DNA of 64,000 bases, taken from the NCBI GenBank assembly GCA_947627465.1, contig CANQWD010000006.1:1-64000 (forward strand), in the 5' to 3' direction. The position numbers and the translations under genes were made by a program. This stretch comes from an uncultured Clostridia bacterium (GTDB lineage: Bacteria > Bacillota > Clostridia > Oscillospirales > Ruminococcaceae). The notes below the pieces were generated by a model. That model was not told where the DNA came from, did no database searches, and worked only from the letters and a program-made list of their open reading frames with translations. Below are positions 9,601 through 17,900 of the stretch, piece by piece. Each line of letters begins with the position of its first letter. Position 1 is the first letter of the stretch.

Positions 9601-10449
9601 TTTTATATATTCTTTGATAAGCGGCATAACCTCGTCTCTGAATTTATCGCTTTTTTTCGCAGCGGTCTCATCTTTTACCGCACTCATAAGCTCATCGTAA
9701 AGCTTTTCCGCTGAATAGCTTTTGCAAAGCCTTACAGCGTCGTTTACATAAGCGTCAAGCCGATTGTCCCAGAGCGGCAGAAAGTTCTTTTCAATAGACG
9801 GGATATCGCTGTAAACTGAACTCGCGCAGTTCAGCCAGCCTTTTTGATTGGTGAAACTCGAAAGTTTGTCCGCCGCCGACAAAACTGCCTTTTCAAGAGC
9901 GCCGTCGTCCTCAAAACTGAATGAAAAGAACAGCGCGTCGCGTTCCTCGTCGGTGAACGAAGAACCGTTATACAATTCCTCCATAGCCGCTTTCATCGCC
10001 TGCGACTGCATTGCGGCTTTTTTCGCGCCGTCGGCAACCGTGAAATTTACGGGCATGTCAAACGCTTCCGCGTTTTCCTTTATCATTCTGAGGCAGAAAG
10101 CGTCAATTGTTGAGATCGACGCGCGCCTAAGCGCGAAAAGCTGCTTTTTAAGATAGTCGTGAAGCTCGCGTTCCTCGTCGTTTTTTTCACCCGCAAGAGA
10201 TTTGATACGTTCGTTTAAAGCGCGATTAAGCTTCTCGCGCATATTCTTTGTGGCGTTTTTGGTAAATGTCATAACCGCCAGGCTGTCTGCGGGAATATCC
10301 AAATATCTATCGGAGATCAAGCGAATGATACGCTCCACAAGCAAGGTGGTTTTTCCGCTGCCCGCCGCCGCCGATACGATAGCGGGGCTGTCGTGAGCCA
10401 AATCAACGGCTGCCTGCTGTTCCGTGTTCAAATCAACCTTGTTCGTCAT
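6625..10449 (-). CDS. addA: ATP-dependent helicase/nuclease subunit A
   Basis: 1274 residues, the usual AddA size. The UvrD-type superfamily 1 helicase motifs are complete: AAAGSGKTT near residue 30, IVDEFQDSN, GDVKQSIYAFRGADP and LYVAMTRAREKL. The C-terminal RecB-type nuclease domain has GNAYHHC, GQIDMYF and VVDYKSD, so both motor and nuclease look active. With AddB it resects double-strand ends to Chi sites and loads RecA, the Firmicutes counterpart of RecBCD. The ATG at 10449 is preferred because AGGAG lies 10 nt upstream; the in-frame GTG at 10458 would be too close. It overlaps the addB stop by 17 nt. Confidence 0.95.
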   Translation of the reverse strand: MTNKVDLNTEQQAAVDLAHDSPAIVSAAAGSGKTTLLVERIIRLISDRYLDIPADSLAVMTFTKNATKNMREKLNRALNERIKSLAGEKNDEERELHDYLKKQLFALRRASISTIDAFCLRMIKENAEAFDMPVNFTVADGAKKAAMQSQAMKAAMEELYNGSSFTDEERDALFFSFSFEDDGALEKAVLSAADKLSSFTNQKGWLNCASSVYSDIPSIEKNFLPLWDNRLDAYVNDAVRLCKSYSAEKLYDELMSAVKDETAAKKSDKFRDEVMPLIKEYIKLDETRINALQNDHAAYKASKTFANLNLMIENLEHNSEKMSKINSNSGRQYDGKQRFNFISKSIDGCVDRILELKPDLKSETDIFPTTQKAVNSFLRLLEIYIDIYQLEKSTEGCVDFSDCELLLYEKLNENNGENLFRQQISERFKCLIVDEFQDSNEIQAKIFELIGGSNRFYVGDVKQSIYAFRGADPYIMAELCGKDNKTFTKTLLNTNYRSGKAVIDTVNLAFTGLMTANYGGVDYDESSRLNPRPDLPQYDETVKELYRSELCFVTAPKAAQDDADDKDMTLPRYVANKIKKLHDDPNFLIGKDKEHEGQPAKYSDFIILLRTNSKTECYRKALKELGIGSAVPKGSGFFNAEEIVLICNYLKIIDNPMLNEEMLKVLMSPIYRFTAEETAQLKMGILGIQNAGDEQLKAISNAYRKRKLFTCVKDCMSQKAVIGDEKGDVTRTISPKLKRFFNDLSGFRNFMNSNSLDNLIRKIYEDTDFISIVSAFEDSESRVENIRLMQRLAGDFEARGGGNLGDFLRFLERAKENNSKSIEQAARAESSSDAVRIMTFHGCKGLEAPVCIMSELQSQMNKSDLSSNLILNRDHFLAMKHTDRKRRFKMKPAAYRALSEFIRERQLGDELRLLYVAMTRAREKLIMVSATGEKSLTEFEDFIKKNRVSPELFNSVYENYVPFKCVFANLLNGISELEKPKKPRKSKKDVETPAVDDEKITKREIAFNNIECKLSVEKYSPTDSISVPVNNIKKRAPSQQEIDEISQLLKQEYKPRNFGDTQQKAKFTVTELAHKKEPKPIGLTKPSFIKTQNSAAVSGVEKGNAYHHCMEHFPLDEVKADMNEDDILNAVNKAVEAMVKERRITEEESSIIENFRVAKFFVSPLGKRVLNAYAQNHDNVRREQPFYAEVNGREVRRDYDGILSIQGQIDMYFIEDGEIVVVDYKSDTLENLAKEQKNYEFQVEIYKNILGKLTGIKVKEMYLYAFLADEEMKI

Positions 10450-13400
10450 TGCTTTCACTCTCCTTTTCGATTTTGTTTACGTTCTTTCCGGCGTTTTGGC
10501 AAATATCGGAAAAACGGCAGTATTTGCACGGGTCGGTAAGCTTTTGAGAAGCGCTTCCGTCGGTGTTTATAACGGATTGATAATAAGACGTTGGCAAAGC
10601 GTCGATCGTACCGCTGAAGATCGCGTCGAGATTTTCGGTTATCTTTCCGATGACCTCGCGGCGCAGTTCGTCAAATTTGTCTGCGTTCGCGAGATTGTTT
10701 TCGTTGGGTTCAAAGGAATTTTTGATTTTTTGACGGTCTTTTTCTTCAAGAGTGCTGTCCGCGTCAACTTTTTGGAAAACCGAGTCCTTGTACTTGTTGT
10801 AATCATCCTCGGTAACATCGTCTTTAACGAGTAAGCCGCTTTCGTGGTAATTCATCGCGAGCAGACGGTAGGGCGGCAGTTCCTTGTCGAAAGCGCCGTT
10901 GTTGTTGGAGGGAATGTAGCTTACTCCGCCCGGGCGAAGTTCTATTGACTTGTTGTCCTTGTTCGCGCTTTGCAAAGCGAAAAGATACAGAAGCATTTGA
11001 ATGTTCATTCCGTTTTTGGCGTTGTTTAAGTCGAACGAGTGAACGGCGCTTTTGTAGTCGATAACGCGAACATAGTATGCCGCTTTTGAGTTGTCGTTAT
11101 CGTTGTTTGCTTTAAACATATCCACACGGTCTATTATGCCGTGCACCGTGACGGTATCGCCGCTGCCGAGCTTTATTTCAAGGGGCGCGGTGATAAGAAA
11201 AGGCGCGTTTTCGTCGGTCTCATCGAGAGCGGCGGACTTGGGGGCTATTGGCGCAGCGCCGTTTTCGCAAAATATCTCGGGTTCCGGCAGGCTTATACTT
11301 CCGGATTGCTCGTTGTCAATGATAGCGTGGCGGCTTTGTTCGCTGTCGGGGGCGGTATTGATATTCAGCTCGAAAAATTTCGGGCGGTAGTGCCTAAAAA
11401 ACAACTCTGTTTGAATAGTAATCAGCACATCGGTAGCTGAGCTTGCGATATTGTTGAAAAGATACTCCGTTCGCTTGTCCTCAGCGTTGTCGTTGTTGGT
11501 TTCCTCGGCGCGGTATTTATCGAGATACTTTTTGGAAAGAGAAAGCAGCTCGTTTCTTTTAAGCGTGAAAAAAGCGTTCATATCGCCGCTGTACTCGTTG
11601 AGAACGTGTTGGAAAATGTAATGGATAGCCACGCCGCGGCGATTTCTGGTAAAGCTGCGGCGCTGACGTTCGTCGATGTTAAGCCCTTTTTCGCAGAAAT
11701 ATTTGAATTTGCATTCGTTCAGCTTTTCAATGGAGGTGGTGCCAATCGATTTTGAGAAAATCAGCCGTGCCGTCTTGTCGGAAAGAGTGTGTTTTCCGGA
11801 GAAATCCTCGCTGCCGTTGGCGTAAGCCTTATCCTCGCGCGCACCGCGAATTTCGTCGAGAACGTTGACAAATTCGCGATCCTCGTTGTTAAGAACCTCG
11901 CGCAAAACGTCGTTTTCGTAGGGACCTTCGTTTAATCCCATGGCATAGCGCATCTTCGCTGCCTTGAGCGTGCGGCAGTAGAATTTGTTCCCGAAATCCG
12001 CCGCGTTTATTATCGATACGTCTTTAAAGGTTGAAGTAATTTCCGCGAAAACGTCCGAAGCCGTCAATTCTTCGCCGCCCGCGCTTCTTTCGGGGCAGCT
12101 TATGCAGAGATATTCTGTTGGCAGAGTAACGGCTCGGTAGGCGCGGTACAGCGACAGATCGTATTGTTCCTCGGCGGTTTTCAGACAGTAAAAACCGCGG
12201 TCGATGTCGCCGATAAGCGAGAGAACGTCGGTATCCGCGCTTTCATCGGAACAATTTTCCTCTTTTAGCTTGTCTATTTTGCCGCGGATAAGCTCTATCT
12301 CGTATTGAGAGAAGATACCCGCTTCCGAGGCGGGCGTGGGGAACGCCTCATAGGACGCGCCGACAATAAACGCGGCTTTGATGTTGTCGGCGCGCGTGCG
12401 GTCTATATCTCCCACCAAAACACTGTCAACGACCTGCGGCGGGTTTGCGAGTGTTGTGACAGTGCAGATCTCGCGGAAGATATCGGCGTATTCCGAGATG
12501 GTAACGTTGGTATCGCCAAGCTGCTCGTGCAGTTTGTTGAAAATATCGATAAGCGCGTCCCAAAGCCGTTGATACAGCGCGACCTTGTCCTCGTCCGGAC
12601 CCGACCCGTCGTCCTTATAGCAGCGGTAATCAATAGTACGTTTTATCCCGACCTCGTTTATCAAAAAATTGTAGAGCTTCTCCGTGATCTCCGCGCCGTT
12701 TATCGCTTTTCCTTGCTTGGTTAGGCTTTTTTGCAGCTTTAGGATAGGCTCGGCAACAGCTCTTCTTACGGTTTCCGCATCCTCGGTGTTTTTGTCCGCG
12801 AATGTAAACGGCTTTTTGAGATGACTTGTTTTCAGATCCCATTCGTAAACATAGGTTTCAAATATGTCTATTTCTCTGTCGGCAAGCGCGGTGAACTTTT
12901 GCGGAGCATCAAGGTTCTCACCGGATTTTGGTTTTCCGAAAAAATTTGTTTTAACGCAGCTTAAAACGGTTTCAACGGAAAAGTCGTCCAGCGCGTTCAA
13001 AATAGAGCTTACAAGATTTATCAGCGGCTGATACAAAATAGGCTCGGGCGTATCGAGGAAAATCGGGATATCGTATTTTTTGAAAACGCTCTCCACATAT
13101 TTTCCGTAAGCGTTTATATCGGGGCAGAGCACCGCGATCTCGTTGTAATAATATCCGTTGTCAAGCGTAAGTTCCTTGATCTTCGCGGCGGCGTAGTCAA
13201 GCTCTTCGTAAATGTCGCGCGCCTTTATAAGCTGACAGTTGTCGCCCAAAGCCGCGCCGCTGTTCGGGGTTTGGAACAAGTATTTGGAAAGTCCGCGCAG
13301 CGGCGAGTTTTCGTCAAGCCTTTCTGCAAGGTTATATTCAAAAAATTCAACCGTGTGATCTTTTTCCGCTTCGTCTCTTAAAATGCCGATAAGATTATTT

Positions 13401-14170
13401 GGCGTTTTGAACACGTCGCGGTCGCTGTTTCGGTTTGAGGTAAATCCGAAAGTAACGCTGTCCGCTTTTTTCATAACGTTTTTCAAAAATTGCAGCTGAC
13501 TTGCCGTAAAATCGTTAAAACAGTCAACAAAAACGCTTGCTCCGTTAAACGCTTTGCAGTCTTTTTTCGTTATGATGCCCGCCGCCAATGCGGTAACGTC
13601 CAATTTGTCTATATATGAGCTTAAAAGACTTTCATAGTTGGTGTAAAGGGTATTGGTCTCGGAAAGCTTTTTCATAATGGGCTTGTCGGAAGCAAGCGAC
13701 TTGTCAATCTCGGAAATGGCGTTAATGCTAAGCTCAAGGGATTTAGCGGTAATTCCCGAGGTCTTGAGCGTCGAGACGGTTTTCACCATTTTTTCGCAAA
13801 ATCCCCGATGCGAAGCGATCTTATTAAGCGCGGAAAGCGAACTCCTGTTTTCGGAGAGCGTTTTGTGCATGATAATGTTTTTCACGATATCGTCCGCAAA
13901 CGGGCGATGTTCTCCGTTGGCTTCGAGAATTTCTCGGCAAAGGCGTGAGAACGTAGTAATATTTATTTCGTAAAATCGTTTCAAAAGCGCTTGTGACAGA
14001 TCTTCTCCCAGTGCCTTGTATATGGCTTTTTCGGTTTCATATTCAAACTGATCCGGGACTATGTATATGATTTTTTGTTTTTCCGAGCTGCTTTTTAATT
14101 GCTTTATCAGATTTTCACGCACCTGCGCCGAAATATTCAGGTCGGCAGTTCCGACAATGAAATTAACCAT
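10433..14170 (-). CDS. addB: ATP-dependent helicase/nuclease subunit B
   Basis: 1245 residues. The N-terminus has the AddB pattern (FIVGTADLN...IYIVPDQFEYETEKAIY), but the Walker A GK[ST] found in B. subtilis AddB is absent. The C-terminal nuclease shows GIIDRVDMF and VIDYKSA. The iron-sulfur staple is present as an upstream Cys (LNECKFKYFCEKG) and CKYCRFSDIC near the C-terminus. AddB contributes Chi recognition and cuts the 5'-ended strand. The start ATG shares its A with the stop of the gene before it (TAATG), and AAAGGAG lies just upstream. Confidence 0.93.
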   Translation of the reverse strand: MVNFIVGTADLNISAQVRENLIKQLKSSSEKQKIIYIVPDQFEYETEKAIYKALGEDLSQALLKRFYEINITTFSRLCREILEANGEHRPFADDIVKNIIMHKTLSENRSSLSALNKIASHRGFCEKMVKTVSTLKTSGITAKSLELSINAISEIDKSLASDKPIMKKLSETNTLYTNYESLLSSYIDKLDVTALAAGIITKKDCKAFNGASVFVDCFNDFTASQLQFLKNVMKKADSVTFGFTSNRNSDRDVFKTPNNLIGILRDEAEKDHTVEFFEYNLAERLDENSPLRGLSKYLFQTPNSGAALGDNCQLIKARDIYEELDYAAAKIKELTLDNGYYYNEIAVLCPDINAYGKYVESVFKKYDIPIFLDTPEPILYQPLINLVSSILNALDDFSVETVLSCVKTNFFGKPKSGENLDAPQKFTALADREIDIFETYVYEWDLKTSHLKKPFTFADKNTEDAETVRRAVAEPILKLQKSLTKQGKAINGAEITEKLYNFLINEVGIKRTIDYRCYKDDGSGPDEDKVALYQRLWDALIDIFNKLHEQLGDTNVTISEYADIFREICTVTTLANPPQVVDSVLVGDIDRTRADNIKAAFIVGASYEAFPTPASEAGIFSQYEIELIRGKIDKLKEENCSDESADTDVLSLIGDIDRGFYCLKTAEEQYDLSLYRAYRAVTLPTEYLCISCPERSAGGEELTASDVFAEITSTFKDVSIINAADFGNKFYCRTLKAAKMRYAMGLNEGPYENDVLREVLNNEDREFVNVLDEIRGAREDKAYANGSEDFSGKHTLSDKTARLIFSKSIGTTSIEKLNECKFKYFCEKGLNIDERQRRSFTRNRRGVAIHYIFQHVLNEYSGDMNAFFTLKRNELLSLSKKYLDKYRAEETNNDNAEDKRTEYLFNNIASSATDVLITIQTELFFRHYRPKFFELNINTAPDSEQSRHAIIDNEQSGSISLPEPEIFCENGAAPIAPKSAALDETDENAPFLITAPLEIKLGSGDTVTVHGIIDRVDMFKANNDNDNSKAAYYVRVIDYKSAVHSFDLNNAKNGMNIQMLLYLFALQSANKDNKSIELRPGGVSYIPSNNNGAFDKELPPYRLLAMNYHESGLLVKDDVTEDDYNKYKDSVFQKVDADSTLEEKDRQKIKNSFEPNENNLANADKFDELRREVIGKITENLDAIFSGTIDALPTSYYQSVINTDGSASQKLTDPCKYCRFSDICQNAGKNVNKIEKESESNDEQG

Positions 14171-14919
14171 TACAAACTCCTTTTATATAGATAGGCGTTG
14201 CCTTTCTTTCCTGTTTTTTCGATTACTCCGACCGTTCGCAGGATTTCTAATCGCAGCGAAGAACCGCTTTCCGAAGACGCCGCGCAAAATTCTTTTTTGG
14301 TAAACTCTTCGGGCAGACCGTCGGGCAGAAATTTCGTGTAATCATACACGGTTTCGAGAATTATCTCATTGCAAAGCTTTAACGGGAATTTTTCGGCGCG
14401 GCACTTTTTTCGTTCGCGGCGGCTTCTCATATCGGGAATTTCTCCGTTAAAATACACGCGCTTTTGAACGTCTAACCGCGCTATGATGATCCGCAGATTT
14501 TCGTTGTTCAAAACTTCGCGTATTGAGTATATCTCCTCAAAAGTTTTCAGCAGAGAGTTCATCTTTCGCGGCTTCACTTCCTTGACGATCTCGCCGCTTT
14601 GCTCGTTTATGTAGACCGTTCCCAGAACGCACGGAGAGGGGTAGACCACCGTAACGCGCGAAAATTCCAAAAAAGTTCTCAGCTTTTCTTTCAGCTTGTA
14701 AAGCTGGCGTGTTTGTATCTCAAAAATGCCGTCCTCGCAAACCGCGTCCGCGAAAAAACCGCCTATCTTTATTTCCTGTTCATCTGAAAACGGCGCGTAG
14801 TAGTTTTTTAGCGCCGCGTGTATCAGCTTCTCGTTTTGCGTTCCCACCGAGCCGTGCAAGCCGCGTTCGCGCTGCAAGGCGGTCTCCACGGCTTGTGAAA
14901 ATCTAGTTTCGTCTATCAA
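14170..14919 (-). CDS. Uncharacterised protein, possible PD-(D/E)XK-fold nuclease
   Basis: 249 residues, not recognised as a named family. The N-terminal part (NEKLIHAALKNYY, then IKIGGFFADAVCEDGIFEIQ, TRQLYKLKEKLRTFL) has the Glu, Asp, (E)xQ spacing seen in restriction-endonuclease-like folds. The C-terminal part looks helical and could be a winged helix (SSLRLEILRTVGVIEKTGKKG). The start is TTG with GGAGTG upstream. It overlaps the HAD gene by 17 nt, and its stop overlaps addB, so it is strictly coupled to AddAB synthesis. A nuclease role is an inference from this pattern and context. Confidence 0.45.
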   Translation of the reverse strand: MIDETRFSQAVETALQRERGLHGSVGTQNEKLIHAALKNYYAPFSDEQEIKIGGFFADAVCEDGIFEIQTRQLYKLKEKLRTFLEFSRVTVVYPSPCVLGTVYINEQSGEIVKEVKPRKMNSLLKTFEEIYSIREVLNNENLRIIIARLDVQKRVYFNGEIPDMRSRRERKKCRAEKFPLKLCNEIILETVYDYTKFLPDGLPEEFTKKEFCAASSESGSSLRLEILRTVGVIEKTGKKGNAYLYKRSL

Positions 14920-15709
14920 TGAATTTTGCCACTCCGTCGTTATTATTGCTGCCCGTTATTACATCCGCAAGCATTTTGAGATCGCCGCACGCGTTTTCCA
15001 CGGCGACTCCCACATCGGCGGCTTTTATCATCGAAACATCGTTGAAATTGTCGCCGAAGCACACCAGCGCGTCAGCTTTTATAAGCTCTTTTACCTGCAA
15101 AACCGCGTTCGCCTTAGACGCGTTTTTGTCGTAGATCTCATACCAAATCATATCGTCGTAGGTGTCTCGCTGAACGTTTCGCGCAAAGCCGTTTTCAAGA
15201 GTGAAAACGCTGTCGTACAGCGGCACGTTTTTGGGGTCTATTATCGTAAAATAGAACACGTTGCCCTGAAACAGCTCGTCATAGTTTTTTACGGGGCGCA
15301 GACGTTTGTCGCCTCGGCGAGTGTTCACATAATTAGCAACGTCCTCAAAGCGGCTTTCAAGGTAGGACACGCGCTCTTTGCCGTCAATGTTTGAATAAAC
15401 CAACGGCGCGACGTTTTCGGATATGAAAAAATCCCGCGCTGTTTTTTGACATTCTTTAGAGTAAACGTTCTCGATAATATGCTTTCCGGTTTTCGGTTCA
15501 ACAACGAAAACGCCGTTGAAAATAACGGCAGGGCAGGATAAATTCAGCTTCTTTATGAGCGGCGACGCGCTTACAAAGGAACGCGCCGTAGCGTAAGTAA
15601 ACATCACGCCCTCGCCGATAAGACGGTTAAGCGTATTTACGGAATATTCCGAGATAGAGGTATCGGAACGCAGCAGCGTGCCGTCAAGATCGGTAACGTA
15701 AAGCGTCAT
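14903..15709 (-). CDS. Cof-type HAD-superfamily hydrolase
   Basis: 268 residues. HAD motif I is VTDLDGTLL at the extreme N-terminus, and motif IV is GDNFNDVSMIKAADVGVAVE near residue 220. The middle region matches the C2B cap of Cof/YidA sugar-phosphate phosphatases. The start ATG 15709 has GGAG 7 nt upstream and lies one base after the stop of the PfkB gene. An extended frame upstream would run backwards through that gene and is rejected. Substrates of such enzymes are usually phosphorylated sugars or cofactors. Confidence 0.85.
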   Translation of the reverse strand: MTLYVTDLDGTLLRSDTSISEYSVNTLNRLIGEGVMFTYATARSFVSASPLIKKLNLSCPAVIFNGVFVVEPKTGKHIIENVYSKECQKTARDFFISENVAPLVYSNIDGKERVSYLESRFEDVANYVNTRRGDKRLRPVKNYDELFQGNVFYFTIIDPKNVPLYDSVFTLENGFARNVQRDTYDDMIWYEIYDKNASKANAVLQVKELIKADALVCFGDNFNDVSMIKAADVGVAVENACGDLKMLADVITGSNNNDGVAKFIDRRN

Positions 15710-15710
15710 A

Positions 15711-16403
15711 TCAAAACTCCTTGCAGCCCTCAACGGCAAAGCGGTTTGAGAGCATATAGTCGCGAAGCTCGGATACGTCGGGGAAATAACCGCCGTCGTG
15801 CTGAATGTAGATCGCGCCGCAGGCATTTGCGCGCACCACAGCCTCGGCAAGCGGGATATTTTCAATAACGCCGCTTATCAAGCCCGCCGCGAAAGCGTTC
15901 CCCGCTCCCTTGGGGTCTATCACCTTATCCGCGCGGAAAGTCGGTGTATACCCCGATTCCTTGGCGCTTTTGAAATATGCGCCTTTCTTATCGAGCGTCA
16001 CGACGACTTTGGGAGTTCCGCGTTCGAGATAGCGCGCCGCTATTTTTTCGGGGTCGTTTAAGCCGCAAAGCGCGGCTGCGTCCTCGTCGCTTGGCACAAA
16101 GATCCCGCAGCGCGTCGCAAGGTCGTTTATAACATCATAGCTTTCGGGCTGGAGAACGCTTACGGTCGGGTCGAAAATCACGGGGATCTCCGCCGCCGCA
16201 AACTCTCCGCAGAGTTTTTTCGCAAGCGCGGCGCAGTCAACGGAGCTTATTGCGAAATCCCCTGAAAAGAACATAGCTTCATATTGAGTGATCTCGCCGA
16301 TATCCGAATTATCGCCGCGGCACACCGCGTAAATGTTCAGTTTTTCAAGTCCCTTTACAACAAGCGCCCCCGCGTTATTATCCGAAGTTAAAACCAGTAC
16401 CAT
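15711..16403 (-). CDS. Short PfkB-family (ribokinase-like) protein with altered catalytic motif
   Basis: 230 residues, shorter than the usual 300 or so. The C-terminal ATP-binding half is clear (FVPSDEDAAALCG, VVVTLDKKGAYF), but the signature normally written D-T-x-GAGD is DPKGAGNAFAAG here, placing Asn where the catalytic base Asp should be. The N-terminal sugar-binding lid is mostly missing. The start has GAGGTGA upstream, and the frame is clean with neighbours 1 and 18 bp away. It is either a regulatory or binding protein derived from a kinase, or an enzyme with unusual chemistry. Confidence 0.7.
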   Translation of the reverse strand: MVLVLTSDNNAGALVVKGLEKLNIYAVCRGDNSDIGEITQYEAMFFSGDFAISSVDCAALAKKLCGEFAAAEIPVIFDPTVSVLQPESYDVINDLATRCGIFVPSDEDAAALCGLNDPEKIAARYLERGTPKVVVTLDKKGAYFKSAKESGYTPTFRADKVIDPKGAGNAFAAGLISGVIENIPLAEAVVRANACGAIYIQHDGGYFPDVSELRDYMLSNRFAVEGCKEF

Positions 16404-16421
16404 ACTAATTCACCTCAAAAT

Positions 16422-17645
16422 TTACTTGTCAAACATTTTAATGTTTCCATCGGAGTAAGCAAAGCCCGAAAATCCGCCCGCCTGAAGCCTGTTCAGGAAC
16501 GCGCCGAGTTTTTTCGGCTTCTTAAAAACACCAACGTCGTAGCTTTCGCGCAGTTCCTCGGCTTTCGCGTAAACCGCAGCAAAATCGTCCTCGTAGAATA
16601 TCGCGAGCTTCTGCTTTGAGGAAGCCGTGCGCTTTTGTTCGCAGAGAATGCTGAAAATACGCTCAAAGCCGATTGAAAAACCGCACGCGGGTATATCCTC
16701 GCCGATAAATTTGCCGATAAGCTTGTCGTATCTTCCGCCGCCCGCGACCGAGCTGCCGAAATTCTCCGAGCGCACTTCAAATACGGTTCCCGTGTAGTAG
16801 CCCTGTCCGCGAACAAGCGAAATATCAAATTCAACGCCGTATTTGCCGCCCGAAATTTCGCGGCTTGCGTTAATGATTTTAGAAAGCCGCGCCGTAGCTT
16901 CCGCACCTACAATTTCCGTAACTTTGTCCAATGTCAGCGGCAATTGCGAAAGCACTTCGGAGAGCTTGTCCACTGCCGTTTTATCATAGCCTTTTTCAAG
17001 CAGCTCTTCGACAACGCCGTCCGCGCCGATCTTGTCAAGCTTGTCAAAGCTTACGCAAACCGAGGAAAGCTCGCTTTCCGCAAAACCGAGCGCTTTCAGC
17101 ATGCCGTTAAGTACTGCGCGGTCGTTCACGCGCACGGTAAATTCGCCGATATCAAGCGCTTTGAGAGCCTTTGCCGTCACCGCGATAAGTTCTATCTCGC
17201 ATTCCGATTCTGGATCGCCGATAACGTCTATATCGCACTGCATAAATTCGCGAAGTCTGCCCTTTTGCGGATTTTCCGCTCTGTATACCTTGTCCGTTTG
17301 GATAGCCTTAAAAGGGTAGGGGAGACTTTGACGGTTTGCCGCAAAATAGCGCGTCAGCGGCAGCGTCAAGTCGTATCTCAAGCCCATATCGCAAAGGTCG
17401 TTTTCCGCGCCGTTTGAAAGCGCTTTTTGCAGCTTGTCGCCGCGTTTAAGTATCTTAAAAATAAGGTTGAGATTATCGCCGCCGTCCGATTTATCGAGGT
17501 TTTCGATATCCTCAACAGCGGGCGTCATAATTCGCGAAAACCCGTTTTGACGATAGATCTCCACGATAGTATTCTGCATAAATTCGCGAAGCTCCGCTTC
17601 CTGCGGCAGATAATCACGGGTGCCCTTAACGCTTTTGGTTTTCAT
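16422..17645 (-). CDS. hisS: Histidyl-tRNA synthetase-like protein
   Basis: 407 residues. Class II synthetase features are present: KGTRDYLPQEAELR at the N-terminus, motif 2 VYRAENPQKGRLREFMQCD, the histidine-binding loop LVRGQGYYTGTVFEV and motif 3 CGFSIGFERI. The anticodon-binding domain after motif 3 is only about 70 residues (KLAIFYEDD...DGNIKMFDK), shorter than the usual 90 or more. HisZ, the regulatory subunit of ATP phosphoribosyltransferase, is a relative, but the intact RGxxYYTG loop favours a synthetase. It is the first gene of a long minus-strand operon with a consensus promoter 43 bp upstream. Confidence 0.75.
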   Translation of the reverse strand: MKTKSVKGTRDYLPQEAELREFMQNTIVEIYRQNGFSRIMTPAVEDIENLDKSDGGDNLNLIFKILKRGDKLQKALSNGAENDLCDMGLRYDLTLPLTRYFAANRQSLPYPFKAIQTDKVYRAENPQKGRLREFMQCDIDVIGDPESECEIELIAVTAKALKALDIGEFTVRVNDRAVLNGMLKALGFAESELSSVCVSFDKLDKIGADGVVEELLEKGYDKTAVDKLSEVLSQLPLTLDKVTEIVGAEATARLSKIINASREISGGKYGVEFDISLVRGQGYYTGTVFEVRSENFGSSVAGGGRYDKLIGKFIGEDIPACGFSIGFERIFSILCEQKRTASSKQKLAIFYEDDFAAVYAKAEELRESYDVGVFKKPKKLGAFLNRLQAGGFSGFAYSDGNIKMFDK

Positions 17646-17687
17646 AATAAATAAAAATTCCTTTCCAATTTCCTAATTTATACTTAA

Positions 17688-17716
17688 ATTATAACATTTT
17701 AATTAACCTCTGTCAA
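17688..17716 (-). promoter_or_regulatory. Sigma-A promoter for the hisS-addBA operon
   Basis: On the minus strand, TTGACA (17711-17716), a 17-bp spacer and TATAAT (17688-17693) are both perfect matches to consensus. Confidence 0.85.
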
Positions 17717-17804
17717 GTCAAATTGTATAATACTTAAAATTTTAATGATTTGTAATGTGTTTTTTTGGTGAAAATAAGACTAGCCAAAATATATGAAAAT
17801 TTGT

Positions 17805-17810
17805 TATAAT
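17805..17810 (+). promoter_or_regulatory. Possible -10 box for the zinc-ribbon protein gene
   Basis: TATAAT lies 90 bp before the start codon in an AT-rich region. No good -35 is seen 16-18 bp upstream, so only the -10 is called. Confidence 0.4.
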
Positions 17811-17900
17811 ATAAATGTAAGAATTTGTTTAGCCTATTTTTTCTTGGAAATATGAAAACAAATAAAAATATGAATTTACTGTGACTATGGAGGAAGAATT

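Noticed and set aside
14903..15865. Longer start for the HAD hydrolase at 15865
   Set aside because: The extra 52 residues run out of frame through the PfkB gene, and ATG 15709 has a good ribosome site and begins right at HAD motif I.
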